64,000 nt of DNA from positions 1 through 64,000 of the forward strand of contig CBDCGJ010000001.1 of the NCBI GenBank assembly GCA_965216645.1. Reading direction: 5' to 3'. How positions within the stretch are numbered: position 1 is the stretch's first letter; every line of letters begins with the position of its first letter. The notes beneath the pieces were generated by a model, which made no database searches, was not told where the DNA came from, and saw nothing but the letters and a program-made list of their open reading frames with translations. The position numbers were made by a program, and so were the translations under genes. The DNA is from CBDCGJ01 sp965216645. GTDB lineage: Bacteria; Pseudomonadota; Alphaproteobacteria; GCA-2731375. Below, piece by piece: positions 17,320 through 25,941 of the stretch.

Positions 17320-17342
17320 TTGATTGAGTTTTTCTCAATCAA
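17320..17342. promoter_or_regulatory. LysR-type operator (T-N11-A inverted repeat)
   Basis: A perfect inverted repeat, TTGATTGAG (17320-17328), spacer TTTTT, CTCAATCAA (17334-17342). The inner TGAG-N5-CTCA fits the T-N11-A rule for LysR regulators. It lies between the divergent LysR gene and the acyl-CoA dehydrogenase pair. Confidence 0.75.
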
Positions 17343-17421
17343 ACCATGCCAAACTTTCGTTTGCGCGGCAAGCCTCCCATGCACCATATTAGAGCAACGG
17401 GAAATGGGAGAATTGTCTGAC

Positions 17422-19218
17422 ATGTCGGAAACGGTGGTCCAGTTGGTCGATGACGCTGCGCCCAAGGGGGCTTCGGCGATTGCGCCCGACACGCGGGGCA
17501 TGAATTTCTTCGACGCCGACACGGCTTTGCGGGACTTGCTGATCATCTACGCCCCCGATCATGCCCTGGCTCACGTGACGCCTCACCTCAGCCGTCTCGG
17601 CCATATGGTGGCCAATGAATTGGAAGACGCCGCCTTTTTGGCCGACCGACATCCGCCGATGCTGCATAACCGCGACCGCTTCGGCCGCGATCGTCAATGG
17701 ATCGAATATCACCCGGCCTACCGGCAGCTCGAGCAGGCGGCCTATGGCGACTTCGAATTGCATGCCATGAGCCATCGGCCGGCGCTCGGCTGGCATCAGC
17801 CGTTGCCGACGGTGATCAAGCACGCGTTCACCTATCTCTTCAACCAGGCGGAATTTGGCCTTGGTTGCCCCATCAACGTGACCGATTCCGGCGCTCATAT
17901 CCTGATCCGTTTCGCCAGCGAGGAACTGAAGGAAAAATTCCTCCCGAACGTTCTGACCAATGACGTCGCAGTGCTGACCCAGTTCGGCCAGTATATGACC
18001 GAGAAGGAAGGCGGCTCCGACGTCGGCAGCCTGACCAGCGAAGCCCGCTGGGACGGGCAGAATTGGCGCATCCACGGCGAGAAATGGTTCTGTTCCAACG
18101 CGGATGCGGGGGTCAATCTGATCCTGGCTCGACCGGAAGGCGCGGCGCCCGGCACGCGCGGACTGGGCCTGTTCCTGATGCCGCGTTTCCTGGATGACGG
18201 CAGCCCCAACCACTATCGGATGATGCGTTTGAAGGACAAGCTGGGCACCCGCTCCATGGCCAGCGCCGAGGTGAAGATGGAAGGCGCCATCGCCTATCCG
18301 GTCGGCGAACTCGATCAGGGCTTCAAGCAGATGATGGAATGCGTGAACTGGTCGCGTCTGTCGAATGGCGTAAAGTCCACCGCTCTCATGCGCCGCGCCG
18401 TTCACGATGCTTTCGCGGTGCTGAAAGGGCGCATCGTTTTTGGCGAGCCGCTGACCGTCCGGCCGCTGGCCCGCCGGCAGATGATGAAGATCCAATTGCC
18501 GGTGGAGCAAGCCACCAGCTTCACCTTCTTCACCGCCGATCAGTTGGACAAGGCCGAGGGCCGCACCGGCTTGCCGGAAAGCCAGGAGGCGGCGGCGGTG
18601 CTGCGCTTGGCGACGCCGCTACTGAAATTCCGCGCCACGCGTGACGGCCGTAAGGTCACGGGCGACGCGCTCGAGATGCGTGGCGGCTGCGGGTATATCG
18701 AGGAATGGATCAATCCCCGGCTGCTCCGTGACGCCCATCTCGGCTCGATCTGGGAAGGCGCCGGCAATATCGTCGCGCTGGACGCGTTGACCAGAGCCAT
18801 CGGCAAACACCGCTGCCATAACGCCTTCTGGGCGGAGATGAAAAGCCGGTTGGCGGAAATGCCCGATGTGCCGGCAAGCCATATCGAACGCTTGGGGCAG
18901 TATCTCGACCGCGCGGTCGAGTTTGCCGACTTGGTGGCGGCCAGCGCCGCCGACGAGGCGAAGTGCCGCCAGGCCACCAGCGGTCTCTACCACGTAGCGA
19001 CGGCCATCTTGTTGGCTTGGGAAGCGCAACGCACCCACGAGCAGCGCGGCGATGGCCGGCGGCTGTTGTGGTCGCGCCTGACGGTGGACCACCGTCTGGC
19101 GCCGCGCGATCCCTTCGCCGACGACAATTGCGAATTCGAAGACAAGGCGGCGGCCCTGCTGTTCGCCGACGAACCCGCGCCGATCCAAGCGGTCGGTGAC
19201 TTGATGGATTTGGACTAG
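17422..19218 (+). CDS. Acyl-CoA dehydrogenase, AidB-like (first of tandem pair)
   Basis: 598 residues, larger than the usual 380-400 of acyl-CoA dehydrogenases and in the AidB range. FAD-dependent oxidation of an acyl-CoA is the expected reaction. Visible motifs: FGQYMTEKEGGSDVGSL (flavin/substrate region), GEKWFCSNADAG, LGTRSMASAEV and RGGCGYIEEWINPRLLRDAHLGSIWEGAGNIVALD, the last typical of the AidB branch. I start at ATG 17422, which aligns with the start of the downstream paralogue and has GGGAGA before it; ATG 17404 is also possible. It is followed 13 bp later by its paralogue and divergent from a LysR gene. The substrate is unknown. Confidence 0.87.
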   Translation: MSETVVQLVDDAAPKGASAIAPDTRGMNFFDADTALRDLLIIYAPDHALAHVTPHLSRLGHMVANELEDAAFLADRHPPMLHNRDRFGRDRQWIEYHPAYRQLEQAAYGDFELHAMSHRPALGWHQPLPTVIKHAFTYLFNQAEFGLGCPINVTDSGAHILIRFASEELKEKFLPNVLTNDVAVLTQFGQYMTEKEGGSDVGSLTSEARWDGQNWRIHGEKWFCSNADAGVNLILARPEGAAPGTRGLGLFLMPRFLDDGSPNHYRMMRLKDKLGTRSMASAEVKMEGAIAYPVGELDQGFKQMMECVNWSRLSNGVKSTALMRRAVHDAFAVLKGRIVFGEPLTVRPLARRQMMKIQLPVEQATSFTFFTADQLDKAEGRTGLPESQEAAAVLRLATPLLKFRATRDGRKVTGDALEMRGGCGYIEEWINPRLLRDAHLGSIWEGAGNIVALDALTRAIGKHRCHNAFWAEMKSRLAEMPDVPASHIERLGQYLDRAVEFADLVAASAADEAKCRQATSGLYHVATAILLAWEAQRTHEQRGDGRRLLWSRLTVDHRLAPRDPFADDNCEFEDKAAALLFADEPAPIQAVGDLMDLD

Positions 19219-19231
19219 GAAGGATGACAAT

Positions 19232-21016
19232 ATGAGCGATGCGGCCTTGGTACAGGAACCGAAATACGAAAGTCTGGAAGACTGGATTGCGCCCGACTGC
19301 CGGGGTGAAAATTTCTACGATCTCGACCCCTATCTCGACGATCTGCTGCATCTCTATATGCCCGACAATTTGCGGGAGCATATGACGCCGCATTTTCGCC
19401 GGCTCGGCGAGATCGCCGGCGGCCGGCTCGACGAACTGGCCATGCTGTCGAACCGGCATGAGCCGGTCCTGCACCACCGCGACCATTACGGCCGCGACGA
19501 GGATTGGATCGAGTTCCATCCGGCCTACCGGGAGATGGAACAGATCGGCTATGGCGACTTCGGCATCCACTGCATGCCCCACAAGACCGGCGTGCTTGGT
19601 TGGGACGGCAAGGTGCCGCACATGGCCAAATACGTTTTCCAATATCTCTTCGTGCAGTCGGAATTCGGCCTGATGTGCCCGATCTCGGCGACCGAAAACA
19701 CCGCCATGTTGATCGACCGCTATGGTGACGACGAGGTCAAGCAGCGGTTGCTGCCCGGCATGTTCAGTCAAGACATGAGCAAGATCCTGAAGGGCGCGCA
19801 GTTCATGACAGAGAAGACCGGCGGCTCCGATGTCGGCAATATCGAGCTGGAAGCCCGCTTCGAAAACGGTCAATGGCGGCTTTATGGCGAGAAATGGTTC
19901 TGCTCTTGCGCCGACGGCGATGTCGCGGTGCTGCTGGCTCGTCCGCAGGGCGCGGTCGATGGCAGCCGCGGTCTCGCCTTGTTCGCGCTGCCGCGCACCC
20001 TCGACAATGGCCGCCGCAACGATTACCGCATCGTCCGTCTGAAGCCGAAACTGGGCACCAAGTCCATGGCCTCGGGCGAGATCGTCTTCAACGGCGCCAT
20101 CGCCTATCCGCTCGGCGAAGTCGGCGAGGGCCGCAACGAAGGCCTGAAGCAGATGCTGGATATGGTCAACATGTCCCGCCTGTCCCACGGTGTCCGCGGT
20201 GCCGCGATGATGCGCCGTTGCGCCAACGAATCCCTGATCGCCGCCCGCAACCGGGAAGCATTCGGCGAGCTGATTATCAAGAAGCCGTTGCTGCGCCGCC
20301 AATTGATGAAGGTGATCGTGCCGACGGAGCAGGCGATCACCGGTTGCCTCTATTCCGCCCGCATGCTGGAGCGGGCCTATGCCGGCGACAAGCATGCCGA
20401 AAACGTGGTCCGGATCATGACCCCGCTGATCAAGTTCCGTATCTGCCGGGACAATGTGGAGGTCGCCACCGGCGCCATGGAAATCCGCGGCGGCAACGGC
20501 TTCATCGAGGATTGGGTCAATCCGCGGCTGATCCGCGACGCCATGACCGGCCTGTTGTGGGAGGGCACGTCGAACATCAACGCCCTCGACATCACCACCC
20601 GCGCGATCGCCAAGGTCGCCGCCCACGAGGCGCTGCAGGACGATCTGAATGAGATGGTCGAGGACACGGACGGTCTGCCCGGTCAGTTCAAGGGCGAGCT
20701 GAACGCCACCATCGACCGGGCCTTCGCCTTCGCCAAGGAAGTCGCGGCCTCCGGTAACGAGTCGCTGGCCCGTCAGGCCTCCGATGCGCTCTATCACGTG
20801 GCCACCGCGTCGCTGATGGCGGCGGAAGGCGCCATGCTCGGCGAAATGGGCCGCGACGCCCGCCGCTTGATCCTGGCGCGCATGGTCATCGACCATCGCC
20901 TCAGCCCGAAAGACCCGCTCGCGGTCAACGACAACGGCGACGACGACTCCGTCGCCGCGGTGTTGAGCGAAGACAAGGTCGATCTGGAAACCGCGCAGGC
21001 TCTGGTGGCGCGGTAA
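19232..21016 (+). CDS. Acyl-CoA dehydrogenase, AidB-like (second of tandem pair)
   Basis: 594 residues, clearly paralogous to the preceding gene along its whole length: FMTEKTGGSDVGNIE, GEKWFCSCADGDV, LGTKSMASGEI and RGGNGFIEDWVNPRLIRDAMTGLLWEGTSNINALD correspond segment by segment. The ribosome site is GGAAGGA before ATG 19232. Both genes keep intact frames and the same motifs, so both are probably active, possibly as a heteromer or with different chain or branch preference; this is inference. No electron-transfer flavoprotein gene is nearby. A dispersed repeat follows the stop. Confidence 0.87.
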   Translation: MSDAALVQEPKYESLEDWIAPDCRGENFYDLDPYLDDLLHLYMPDNLREHMTPHFRRLGEIAGGRLDELAMLSNRHEPVLHHRDHYGRDEDWIEFHPAYREMEQIGYGDFGIHCMPHKTGVLGWDGKVPHMAKYVFQYLFVQSEFGLMCPISATENTAMLIDRYGDDEVKQRLLPGMFSQDMSKILKGAQFMTEKTGGSDVGNIELEARFENGQWRLYGEKWFCSCADGDVAVLLARPQGAVDGSRGLALFALPRTLDNGRRNDYRIVRLKPKLGTKSMASGEIVFNGAIAYPLGEVGEGRNEGLKQMLDMVNMSRLSHGVRGAAMMRRCANESLIAARNREAFGELIIKKPLLRRQLMKVIVPTEQAITGCLYSARMLERAYAGDKHAENVVRIMTPLIKFRICRDNVEVATGAMEIRGGNGFIEDWVNPRLIRDAMTGLLWEGTSNINALDITTRAIAKVAAHEALQDDLNEMVEDTDGLPGQFKGELNATIDRAFAFAKEVAASGNESLARQASDALYHVATASLMAAEGAMLGEMGRDARRLILARMVIDHRLSPKDPLAVNDNGDDDSVAAVLSEDKVDLETAQALVAR

Positions 21017-21033
21017 CACGGCAGCAACGAACC

Positions 21034-21125
21034 GCCATGCCGGCCTTGCGCCGGTATCTCGGGCAGGATAGAGCGAACCTATCGACGAGATTCCGGATAA
21101 CGGCTTCGCCGTTTCCGGAATGACG
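21034..21125. repeat. Dispersed palindromic repeat, copy A
   Basis: Contains inward-facing ends of the form GCCGG...TGCGCCGG and GACGAGATTCCGG...CCGGAATGACG, with an inner hairpin around CGGCTTCGCCG. It closely resembles copy B at 24968-25049 and more loosely copy C at 62046-62143. All lie between genes near stop codons, like REP-type elements. Confidence 0.65.
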
Positions 21126-21134
21126 TTTTGAGAT

Positions 21135-22136
21135 TTACACCTCGATCCGCCGCCGTTCCTCCGCCGAGCGGTAGATCGCCTCTTCGATTTCCAGGTTGCG
21201 CAGATACTGGGCGCCGGTGTTCTGCACCGGTGCGCCGTCGCGCAAGTGGGTGACGACGTGCGCTTGGGTGCGGTAGACAGAATCGCCGCCGAAACCGATA
21301 TTCTCCCAGTCATAGGCATGGGGCCGTTCGGTCTCGCCATGGGGTTTCCAAAATAAATTGCCAAAACCGTCCAAGCGCATGACGCCGTTCTCGCCCTCCA
21401 GCCAGAATTCACCGATGGTCAGGCGGGTATTGTCGGCGACATGGTCGTTGAGCCGGTTGCCGTCGAACAGGCCACGCACGCCGCTGTCGAAATCGAACAC
21501 GACCACGCCCGCATCCTCTCCCGCGATCGCCGGATTGAGCTGCTCCAGATCCGCATAGACGCCGCGGATTTCGCCGGCCAGGTAGCGGAAGGTGTCGATG
21601 AAATGGATCGCCGTTTCGTGGATCAGAAAACGCGGCATGGTTTGGAAATAGGGCTGCCGGCTTAGATAGGCGTCCGCTCCCTGGCCGTCGCCGGGGCGCA
21701 GGCGGAAGCTTAGGCGGTGCAGCCGGCCGAACAGACCGGCGTCCAATTGCCGCTTGATCTCCTGATACCAGGGTTGGAAGCGGAAATTCTCATGCACCAC
21801 CAACAGATTGTCGCCGGCCGCCTCAACCACGGCGCGGGCGGTGGTGAGATCCGGGGCCAACGGCTTCTGGCAGATCATCGCCAGCCCGTGGTCGGCGCCA
21901 AGTCGGACCAGGTCCAGATGGGTGTCGGGCGGCGTGGCGATGTCCAGGAGGTCGAGCGTTTCCGCCGCCAGCATCCGCTCGGCGCTGTCGTAAGGCTTGA
22001 TGCCCGCCGGTGCCCCGGCCGGATTGGGATCGGCGACGGCGACGAAATCGACATCCGGCATCCGCGCCCAGGCCTCGTGATGAAACTGGGCGAAATAGCC
22101 GGCGCCGACCGTCGCGACGCGGAGCGGTGGCGTCAT
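21135..22136 (-). CDS. Gfo/Idh/MocA family NAD(P)-dependent oxidoreductase
   Basis: 333 residues. The N-terminal Rossmann fold begins VATVGAGYFAQFHHEAW; VADPN follows the second strand. CQKPLAPD is the EKP-type motif of this family, with Cys-Gln before Lys-Pro. The C-terminal half is the usual alpha/beta substrate domain containing FLIHETAIHFIDTFRYL, where the HETAIHFID histidines would form the active site. Members oxidise or reduce sugars and cyclitols or act on related polyols. It lies 1 bp after an isopropylmalate-dehydrogenase-like gene on the same strand, so the two are co-transcribed and may act on one hydroxyacid or polyol pathway. Confidence 0.86.
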   Translation of the reverse strand: MTPPLRVATVGAGYFAQFHHEAWARMPDVDFVAVADPNPAGAPAGIKPYDSAERMLAAETLDLLDIATPPDTHLDLVRLGADHGLAMICQKPLAPDLTTARAVVEAAGDNLLVVHENFRFQPWYQEIKRQLDAGLFGRLHRLSFRLRPGDGQGADAYLSRQPYFQTMPRFLIHETAIHFIDTFRYLAGEIRGVYADLEQLNPAIAGEDAGVVVFDFDSGVRGLFDGNRLNDHVADNTRLTIGEFWLEGENGVMRLDGFGNLFWKPHGETERPHAYDWENIGFGGDSVYRTQAHVVTHLRDGAPVQNTGAQYLRNLEIEEAIYRSAEERRRIEV

Positions 22137-22137
22137 C

Positions 22138-23235
22138 TCAGGCCGCCTCGATCCGGGCGATGACGGCGTCGGTCATGGCCTGGGTGCCGTCTTTGCCGCC
22201 GGCATCGAAGGTGCGGATGTCGCCGCTCGACAAGGCTTCGACCACGGTCTTGTCGATCAGGGCCGCGGCTTGGCCGAGTTCCGCCAGGCCGTGGCGTTGC
22301 TCCAGCCAATTCAGCATCATCGCGGCGGATTGCATTGTGGCGGTCGGATTGGCGATGCCCTGGCCGGCAATATCCGGTGCCGTGCCATGGGCCGGCTGGA
22401 ACACCGCGTGATCGTCGCCGATATCGCCGGACGGGGCGAACCCCATGCCGCCGATCAGGCCGGCCGCCAGGTCCGACAGGATGTCGCCGAACATGTTCTC
22501 CGTCACCAATACGTCGAAATCCCAGGGCCGGCGGGTCAGGTCCAGAGCGCAAGCGTCCACATAAAGCCGCTCCGTCTCGATCTCCGGATAACGCTCGGCC
22601 ACCTCGTCGAAAATCTTGCGGAAGAAGGCGAAAGAGGTAAAGACATTAGCCTTGTCGACCAGGGTCAGCTTGCCGGGCCGCCCCGCCGCCTTGCGCTGCC
22701 GCGCCAGCTTGAAGGAGAAGTCGAACAGCCGTTCCGAGGTCTCCCGCGTGATCACTTGGGTATCGCGGGCCACGGCATCGTCCTCGACGACGCCTTTATT
22801 CTTCGAGGCGAACAGACCCTCCGTACTCTCTCGGATCAGCACGAAATCGATTTCGTCGGCGCGGGGATTGGCGAGGATCTTTGGGCCGCCGGGGATCGTC
22901 TTCACCGGTCGGACGCCGGCATAGAGATTGAAGTGGAAGCGCAGGTCGACCTGTGGCGCGATTTCCGTGCCGTCCGGATAACGGATGTTCGGCAGGCCCA
23001 TGGCGCCGAGAAGAATGGCGTCCGCTTCGCCGGCCCGGTCCTCCGCGCCTACGGGCAGGGTACGGCCATGATCCCGATAGTGACCGGCCCCGCCTTCCAG
23101 CATGGTGTAGGTGAGCCGGTAGCCACCGACCTTTGCCTGCGCGGCGTCGAGAACCGCGAGGGCGCTGTCCGTAACCTCGATGCCGATGCCGTCGCCCGGA
23201 AAGACGACGATGTCGAACTCTGTCTGATTGTCCAC
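22138..23235 (-). CDS. Isocitrate/isopropylmalate/tartrate dehydrogenase family protein
   Basis: About 365 residues from the GTG at 23235, which has GGGGGA upstream. NAD- and metal-dependent oxidative decarboxylation of a beta-hydroxy acid is the family reaction. Visible features: FPGDGIGIEV at the N-terminus, LIRESTEGLF, the Lys in LVDKANVF, YVDACALDL, the metal-binding DVLVTENMFGDILSDLAAGLIGGMGFAPSGDIG, and the cofactor loop PAHGTAPDIAGQGIANP. The substrate loop (ETEIAPQ-like) differs from classical LeuB, so LeuB is not assigned; tartrate or malate-type substrates are possible. It is first in a two-gene operon with the Gfo/Idh/MocA oxidoreductase and divergent from the GGT-like gene. Confidence 0.85.
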   Translation of the reverse strand: MDNQTEFDIVVFPGDGIGIEVTDSALAVLDAAQAKVGGYRLTYTMLEGGAGHYRDHGRTLPVGAEDRAGEADAILLGAMGLPNIRYPDGTEIAPQVDLRFHFNLYAGVRPVKTIPGGPKILANPRADEIDFVLIRESTEGLFASKNKGVVEDDAVARDTQVITRETSERLFDFSFKLARQRKAAGRPGKLTLVDKANVFTSFAFFRKIFDEVAERYPEIETERLYVDACALDLTRRPWDFDVLVTENMFGDILSDLAAGLIGGMGFAPSGDIGDDHAVFQPAHGTAPDIAGQGIANPTATMQSAAMMLNWLEQRHGLAELGQAAALIDKTVVEALSSGDIRTFDAGGKDGTQAMTDAVIARIEAA

Positions 23236-23369
23236 GTGATCCCCCGTTATTGCTTCCGCTTCTCCTAATCTCTCGAGGAGAGATCGACAAGAATTTATTT
23301 CGCCACCATTGGCAAAGCGGTCGAGATGCCTATACTGCGCAAAACCCAAGACCATTTCGGGGCATTTCC

Positions 23370-24956
23370 ATGCGCGATTTACAGCTTCCGGGCCGCCCGC
23401 CGGCCTATTCGGTCAATGGCATGGCCGCATCTTCTCACCCCTTAGCGACCCAGGCGGCGCTCGATATCATGCGCGACGGCGGCAACGCGGTCGACGCGGC
23501 GGTTGCGGCTTGCGCCGTGCAATGCGTCGTCGAGCCCGGCTCGACCGGCATCGGCGGCGACTGCTTCGCGCTCTATGTCCCGGGCGGCGAAGGCGAAGTG
23601 GTCGGCCTCAACGGTTCCGGTTGGGCACCGAAAGGCCTGACCAGCGACTATCTGCAGGACCAGGGAATCGACAAGATCGTCTATTCCAGTCCGCACTCGG
23701 TCACTGTGCCCGGCGCCATCGACGCCTGGGCGCGTATCCTCGACGATCACGGCACCATGGGTCTGGACCGGGTGCTGCAGCACGCCATCGATTATGCGGA
23801 AAACGGCTGGGCGATCACCCAACGGGTCGCCGTCGACTGGTCCCGCGCCGCCGCCAAGCTGAACGCGGAGCCGTCGGCGCGCGAGCAATACACTCGTGAC
23901 GGGGCCACGCCCAAGGCTGGCGAGACCTGGCGCCTGCCGAAGCTGGCCAAGACCCTGAGGACCATCGCCGAGCGGGGCCGTGACGGCTTCTACACGGGCG
24001 AGGTGGCGGAAGATCTGGTGACCTATCTGCAGAGCCACGGCGGCAAGCACGACATGGACGATTTCGCCGAGATGAAGTCCGAATATGTCACGCCGATCGC
24101 CACCAACTACAAAGGCTTCGACATCTATCAGATTCCGCCCAACGGCCAGGGCATCACCGCGCTGATCATGCTGAATATCCTGGCCGGCTACGACCTGCCG
24201 TCCATGGATCCGGTCGGCACCATGCGATTGCATCTGGAGACCGAAGCCTCCCGTCTCGCCTATGCGGCCCGCGACGCCCATGTCGCCGACCAGCGCTTCG
24301 CCGATGTGCCGGTGGAGAAATTGCTGTCGACCAACTACGCCCAGGGCCTGCGCAACCAGATCGACCCGGAACGCGCCATGCCGCAGCAGGAATTCACCGG
24401 GCCAGCCTACCGCGACACCATCTATCTGACCGTGATTGATAAGGACCGAAACACCTGCTCCTTCATCAATTCGCTCTATTTCGGCTACGGCTCCGGCCTG
24501 GTCGGGCCCGAAAGCGGCGTGATCCTGCAGAACCGGGGCTGCGGCTTCCGCGTCGATTCTGATCATCCGAACAATGTGGAACCGCGCAAACGGCCGATGC
24601 ACACGATCATTCCCGGCATGTGCATGAAGGACGGCAAGGTTCATCTCAGCTACGGCGTCATGGGCGGCGGCTATCAGCCGGTCGGCCACACCCACGTGCT
24701 GACCAATGTCATCGACTATGGCATGGACCCGCAGGAGGCGCTGGATTGCCCACGCGTCTTCCATACCGAAGGGGTGCTCGACATCGAACGCGGCGTGCCG
24801 GCCCAAGTGGCCCAGGAGCTGGCCGATCTGGGCCACCCGACCGCGGTGCCCGACATGCCTTGGGGCGGCGGTCAGATGATCGGCATCGACTGGGACAACG
24901 GCACCCTCGTCGGCGGCTCGGAGCCTCGCAAGGACGGCATCGCGCTCGGGTATTGA
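23370..24956 (+). CDS. Gamma-glutamyltransferase family protein (Ntn hydrolase proenzyme)
   Basis: About 528 residues from ATG 23370. The N-terminal MAASSHPLATQAALDIMRDGGNAVDAAVA and GSTGIGGDCFALY are typical of the family. Self-cleavage should occur before Thr350 in YRDTIYLTVID, leaving the Thr as N-terminal nucleophile of the small subunit. The oxyanion segment near MGGGYQPVGHTHV is also present. No signal peptide is evident from this start, unlike secreted glutathione-degrading GGTs, so a cytoplasmic amidohydrolase of the same family (for example an oxamate amidohydrolase-like enzyme) is an alternative. It is convergent with an alpha/beta hydrolase and separated from it by a repeat. Confidence 0.86.
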   Translation: MRDLQLPGRPPAYSVNGMAASSHPLATQAALDIMRDGGNAVDAAVAACAVQCVVEPGSTGIGGDCFALYVPGGEGEVVGLNGSGWAPKGLTSDYLQDQGIDKIVYSSPHSVTVPGAIDAWARILDDHGTMGLDRVLQHAIDYAENGWAITQRVAVDWSRAAAKLNAEPSAREQYTRDGATPKAGETWRLPKLAKTLRTIAERGRDGFYTGEVAEDLVTYLQSHGGKHDMDDFAEMKSEYVTPIATNYKGFDIYQIPPNGQGITALIMLNILAGYDLPSMDPVGTMRLHLETEASRLAYAARDAHVADQRFADVPVEKLLSTNYAQGLRNQIDPERAMPQQEFTGPAYRDTIYLTVIDKDRNTCSFINSLYFGYGSGLVGPESGVILQNRGCGFRVDSDHPNNVEPRKRPMHTIIPGMCMKDGKVHLSYGVMGGGYQPVGHTHVLTNVIDYGMDPQEALDCPRVFHTEGVLDIERGVPAQVAQELADLGHPTAVPDMPWGGGQMIGIDWDNGTLVGGSEPRKDGIALGY

Positions 24957-24967
24957 GGCAACGCAGG

Positions 24968-25049
24968 CGTCATTCCGACCTTGCGCCGGAATCAGGTGCA
25001 ATTAAAGAGTTCCATTTCGACGAGATTCCGGCGCAAGGCCGGAATGACG
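24968..25049. repeat. Dispersed palindromic repeat, copy B (overlaps a gene end)
   Basis: Begins CGTCATTCCG and ends CCGGAATGACG, so the ends are inverted copies, with TTGCGCCGGAAT and ATTCCGGCGCAA inside. The minus-strand hydrolase gene runs into it and takes its last residues and stop codon from it, translating as HSGLAPESR. Confidence 0.75.
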
Positions 25050-25937
25050 AATACTATGAGGCCGGCTATACGCCTTCATCAACCCGACGATCCGGTCGTA
25101 GAGTTCCTCGCCCGGCGTCGACATGGGGTCGACCAGGGTGAAGTGGTTCACATCCGGCACGTCGACCAGTTCGCAGTCGAAACCGGCGGTGCGGCAGTGT
25201 TCGGCGAAGTCGAATGATTGCTGTCGCCAGCCTTCGGTCTCGCCGCCGCCCATGGCGACGAGGACGGGGACGTTGCAGGTCAGCGTTTTGCGTAACACGT
25301 TGTTGCGTTCCGCGGTGGCCCAGTCCAGTTGAATTTCCGCATTGACGGTCACGCGGGTCGCGGCTTCCGGTTCGTAGATGCCGCTGACCGCGGCGACGCT
25401 GTTGAAGGGGCAGGGCGGCAGCCCCTCCGACCCCCAGGGCTGGGTCAGCATCATCGCCGCCAGATGAGCGCCGGCGGAATGACCGGCCAGATGCAACCGG
25501 TTCGGATCGACGCCCAATTCGCCGGCATGGCCATGGATATGGACCACCGCCTCGCGGATCTGCTCAACGATGCGGTCCAGGCTGACATTGGGGCAGAGAT
25601 CGTAGTTCACCGAAATATGCGCAATGCCTTCGGTGACGATATGCCGGCCGCAAAGGCTGTGGTCGCTTTTGTCCAACGCCCGCCAATAGCCGCCATGGAT
25701 GAAGATCTGCGCCGGCGGCGGATCGCCAAGGGCCTTGCCTTGGGCCGGGAACAGATCGAAGGTCTGCAACGGATCGGATCCGCAACGCAGGTCCAGCCGG
25801 CCGTTCATGATCTCGCGCGCGTCCGCCGATCGTGACGCCATGTCGCCGATCAGGTCCAACGCTTCCGGCACCGCCACGCGCGGGTTGAAGTGGGCCTCGA
25901 CGGCATCGTCGTCGGCCGTGCGCCAATCGAAAGTCAT
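25002..25937 (-). CDS. Alpha/beta hydrolase, kynurenine formamidase-like
   Basis: 311 residues. The oxyanion motif HGGYWRALD and nucleophile elbow AGHSAGAHLAAMML are those of bacterial arylformamidase-like and carboxylesterase-type hydrolases; a late DVNHFTLVD gives the catalytic His. It lies 4 bp after the acyl-CoA ligase gene, so the two are co-transcribed. The last 15 or so residues (IRHSGLAPESRRNGTL) are coded by the dispersed repeat at 24968-25049 and are probably an accidental extension of an older, shorter protein. The substrate is not certain; amide or ester of a CoA-pathway acid is plausible. Confidence 0.85.
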   Translation of the reverse strand: MTFDWRTADDDAVEAHFNPRVAVPEALDLIGDMASRSADAREIMNGRLDLRCGSDPLQTFDLFPAQGKALGDPPPAQIFIHGGYWRALDKSDHSLCGRHIVTEGIAHISVNYDLCPNVSLDRIVEQIREAVVHIHGHAGELGVDPNRLHLAGHSAGAHLAAMMLTQPWGSEGLPPCPFNSVAAVSGIYEPEAATRVTVNAEIQLDWATAERNNVLRKTLTCNVPVLVAMGGGETEGWRQQSFDFAEHCRTAGFDCELVDVPDVNHFTLVDPMSTPGEELYDRIVGLMKAYSRPHSIRHSGLAPESRRNGTL

Positions 25938-25941
25938 AGGG

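Noticed and set aside
18710..21412. 900-residue minus-strand open frame
   Set aside because: It is antisense to both acyl-CoA dehydrogenases, which have clear motifs in the plus frame.
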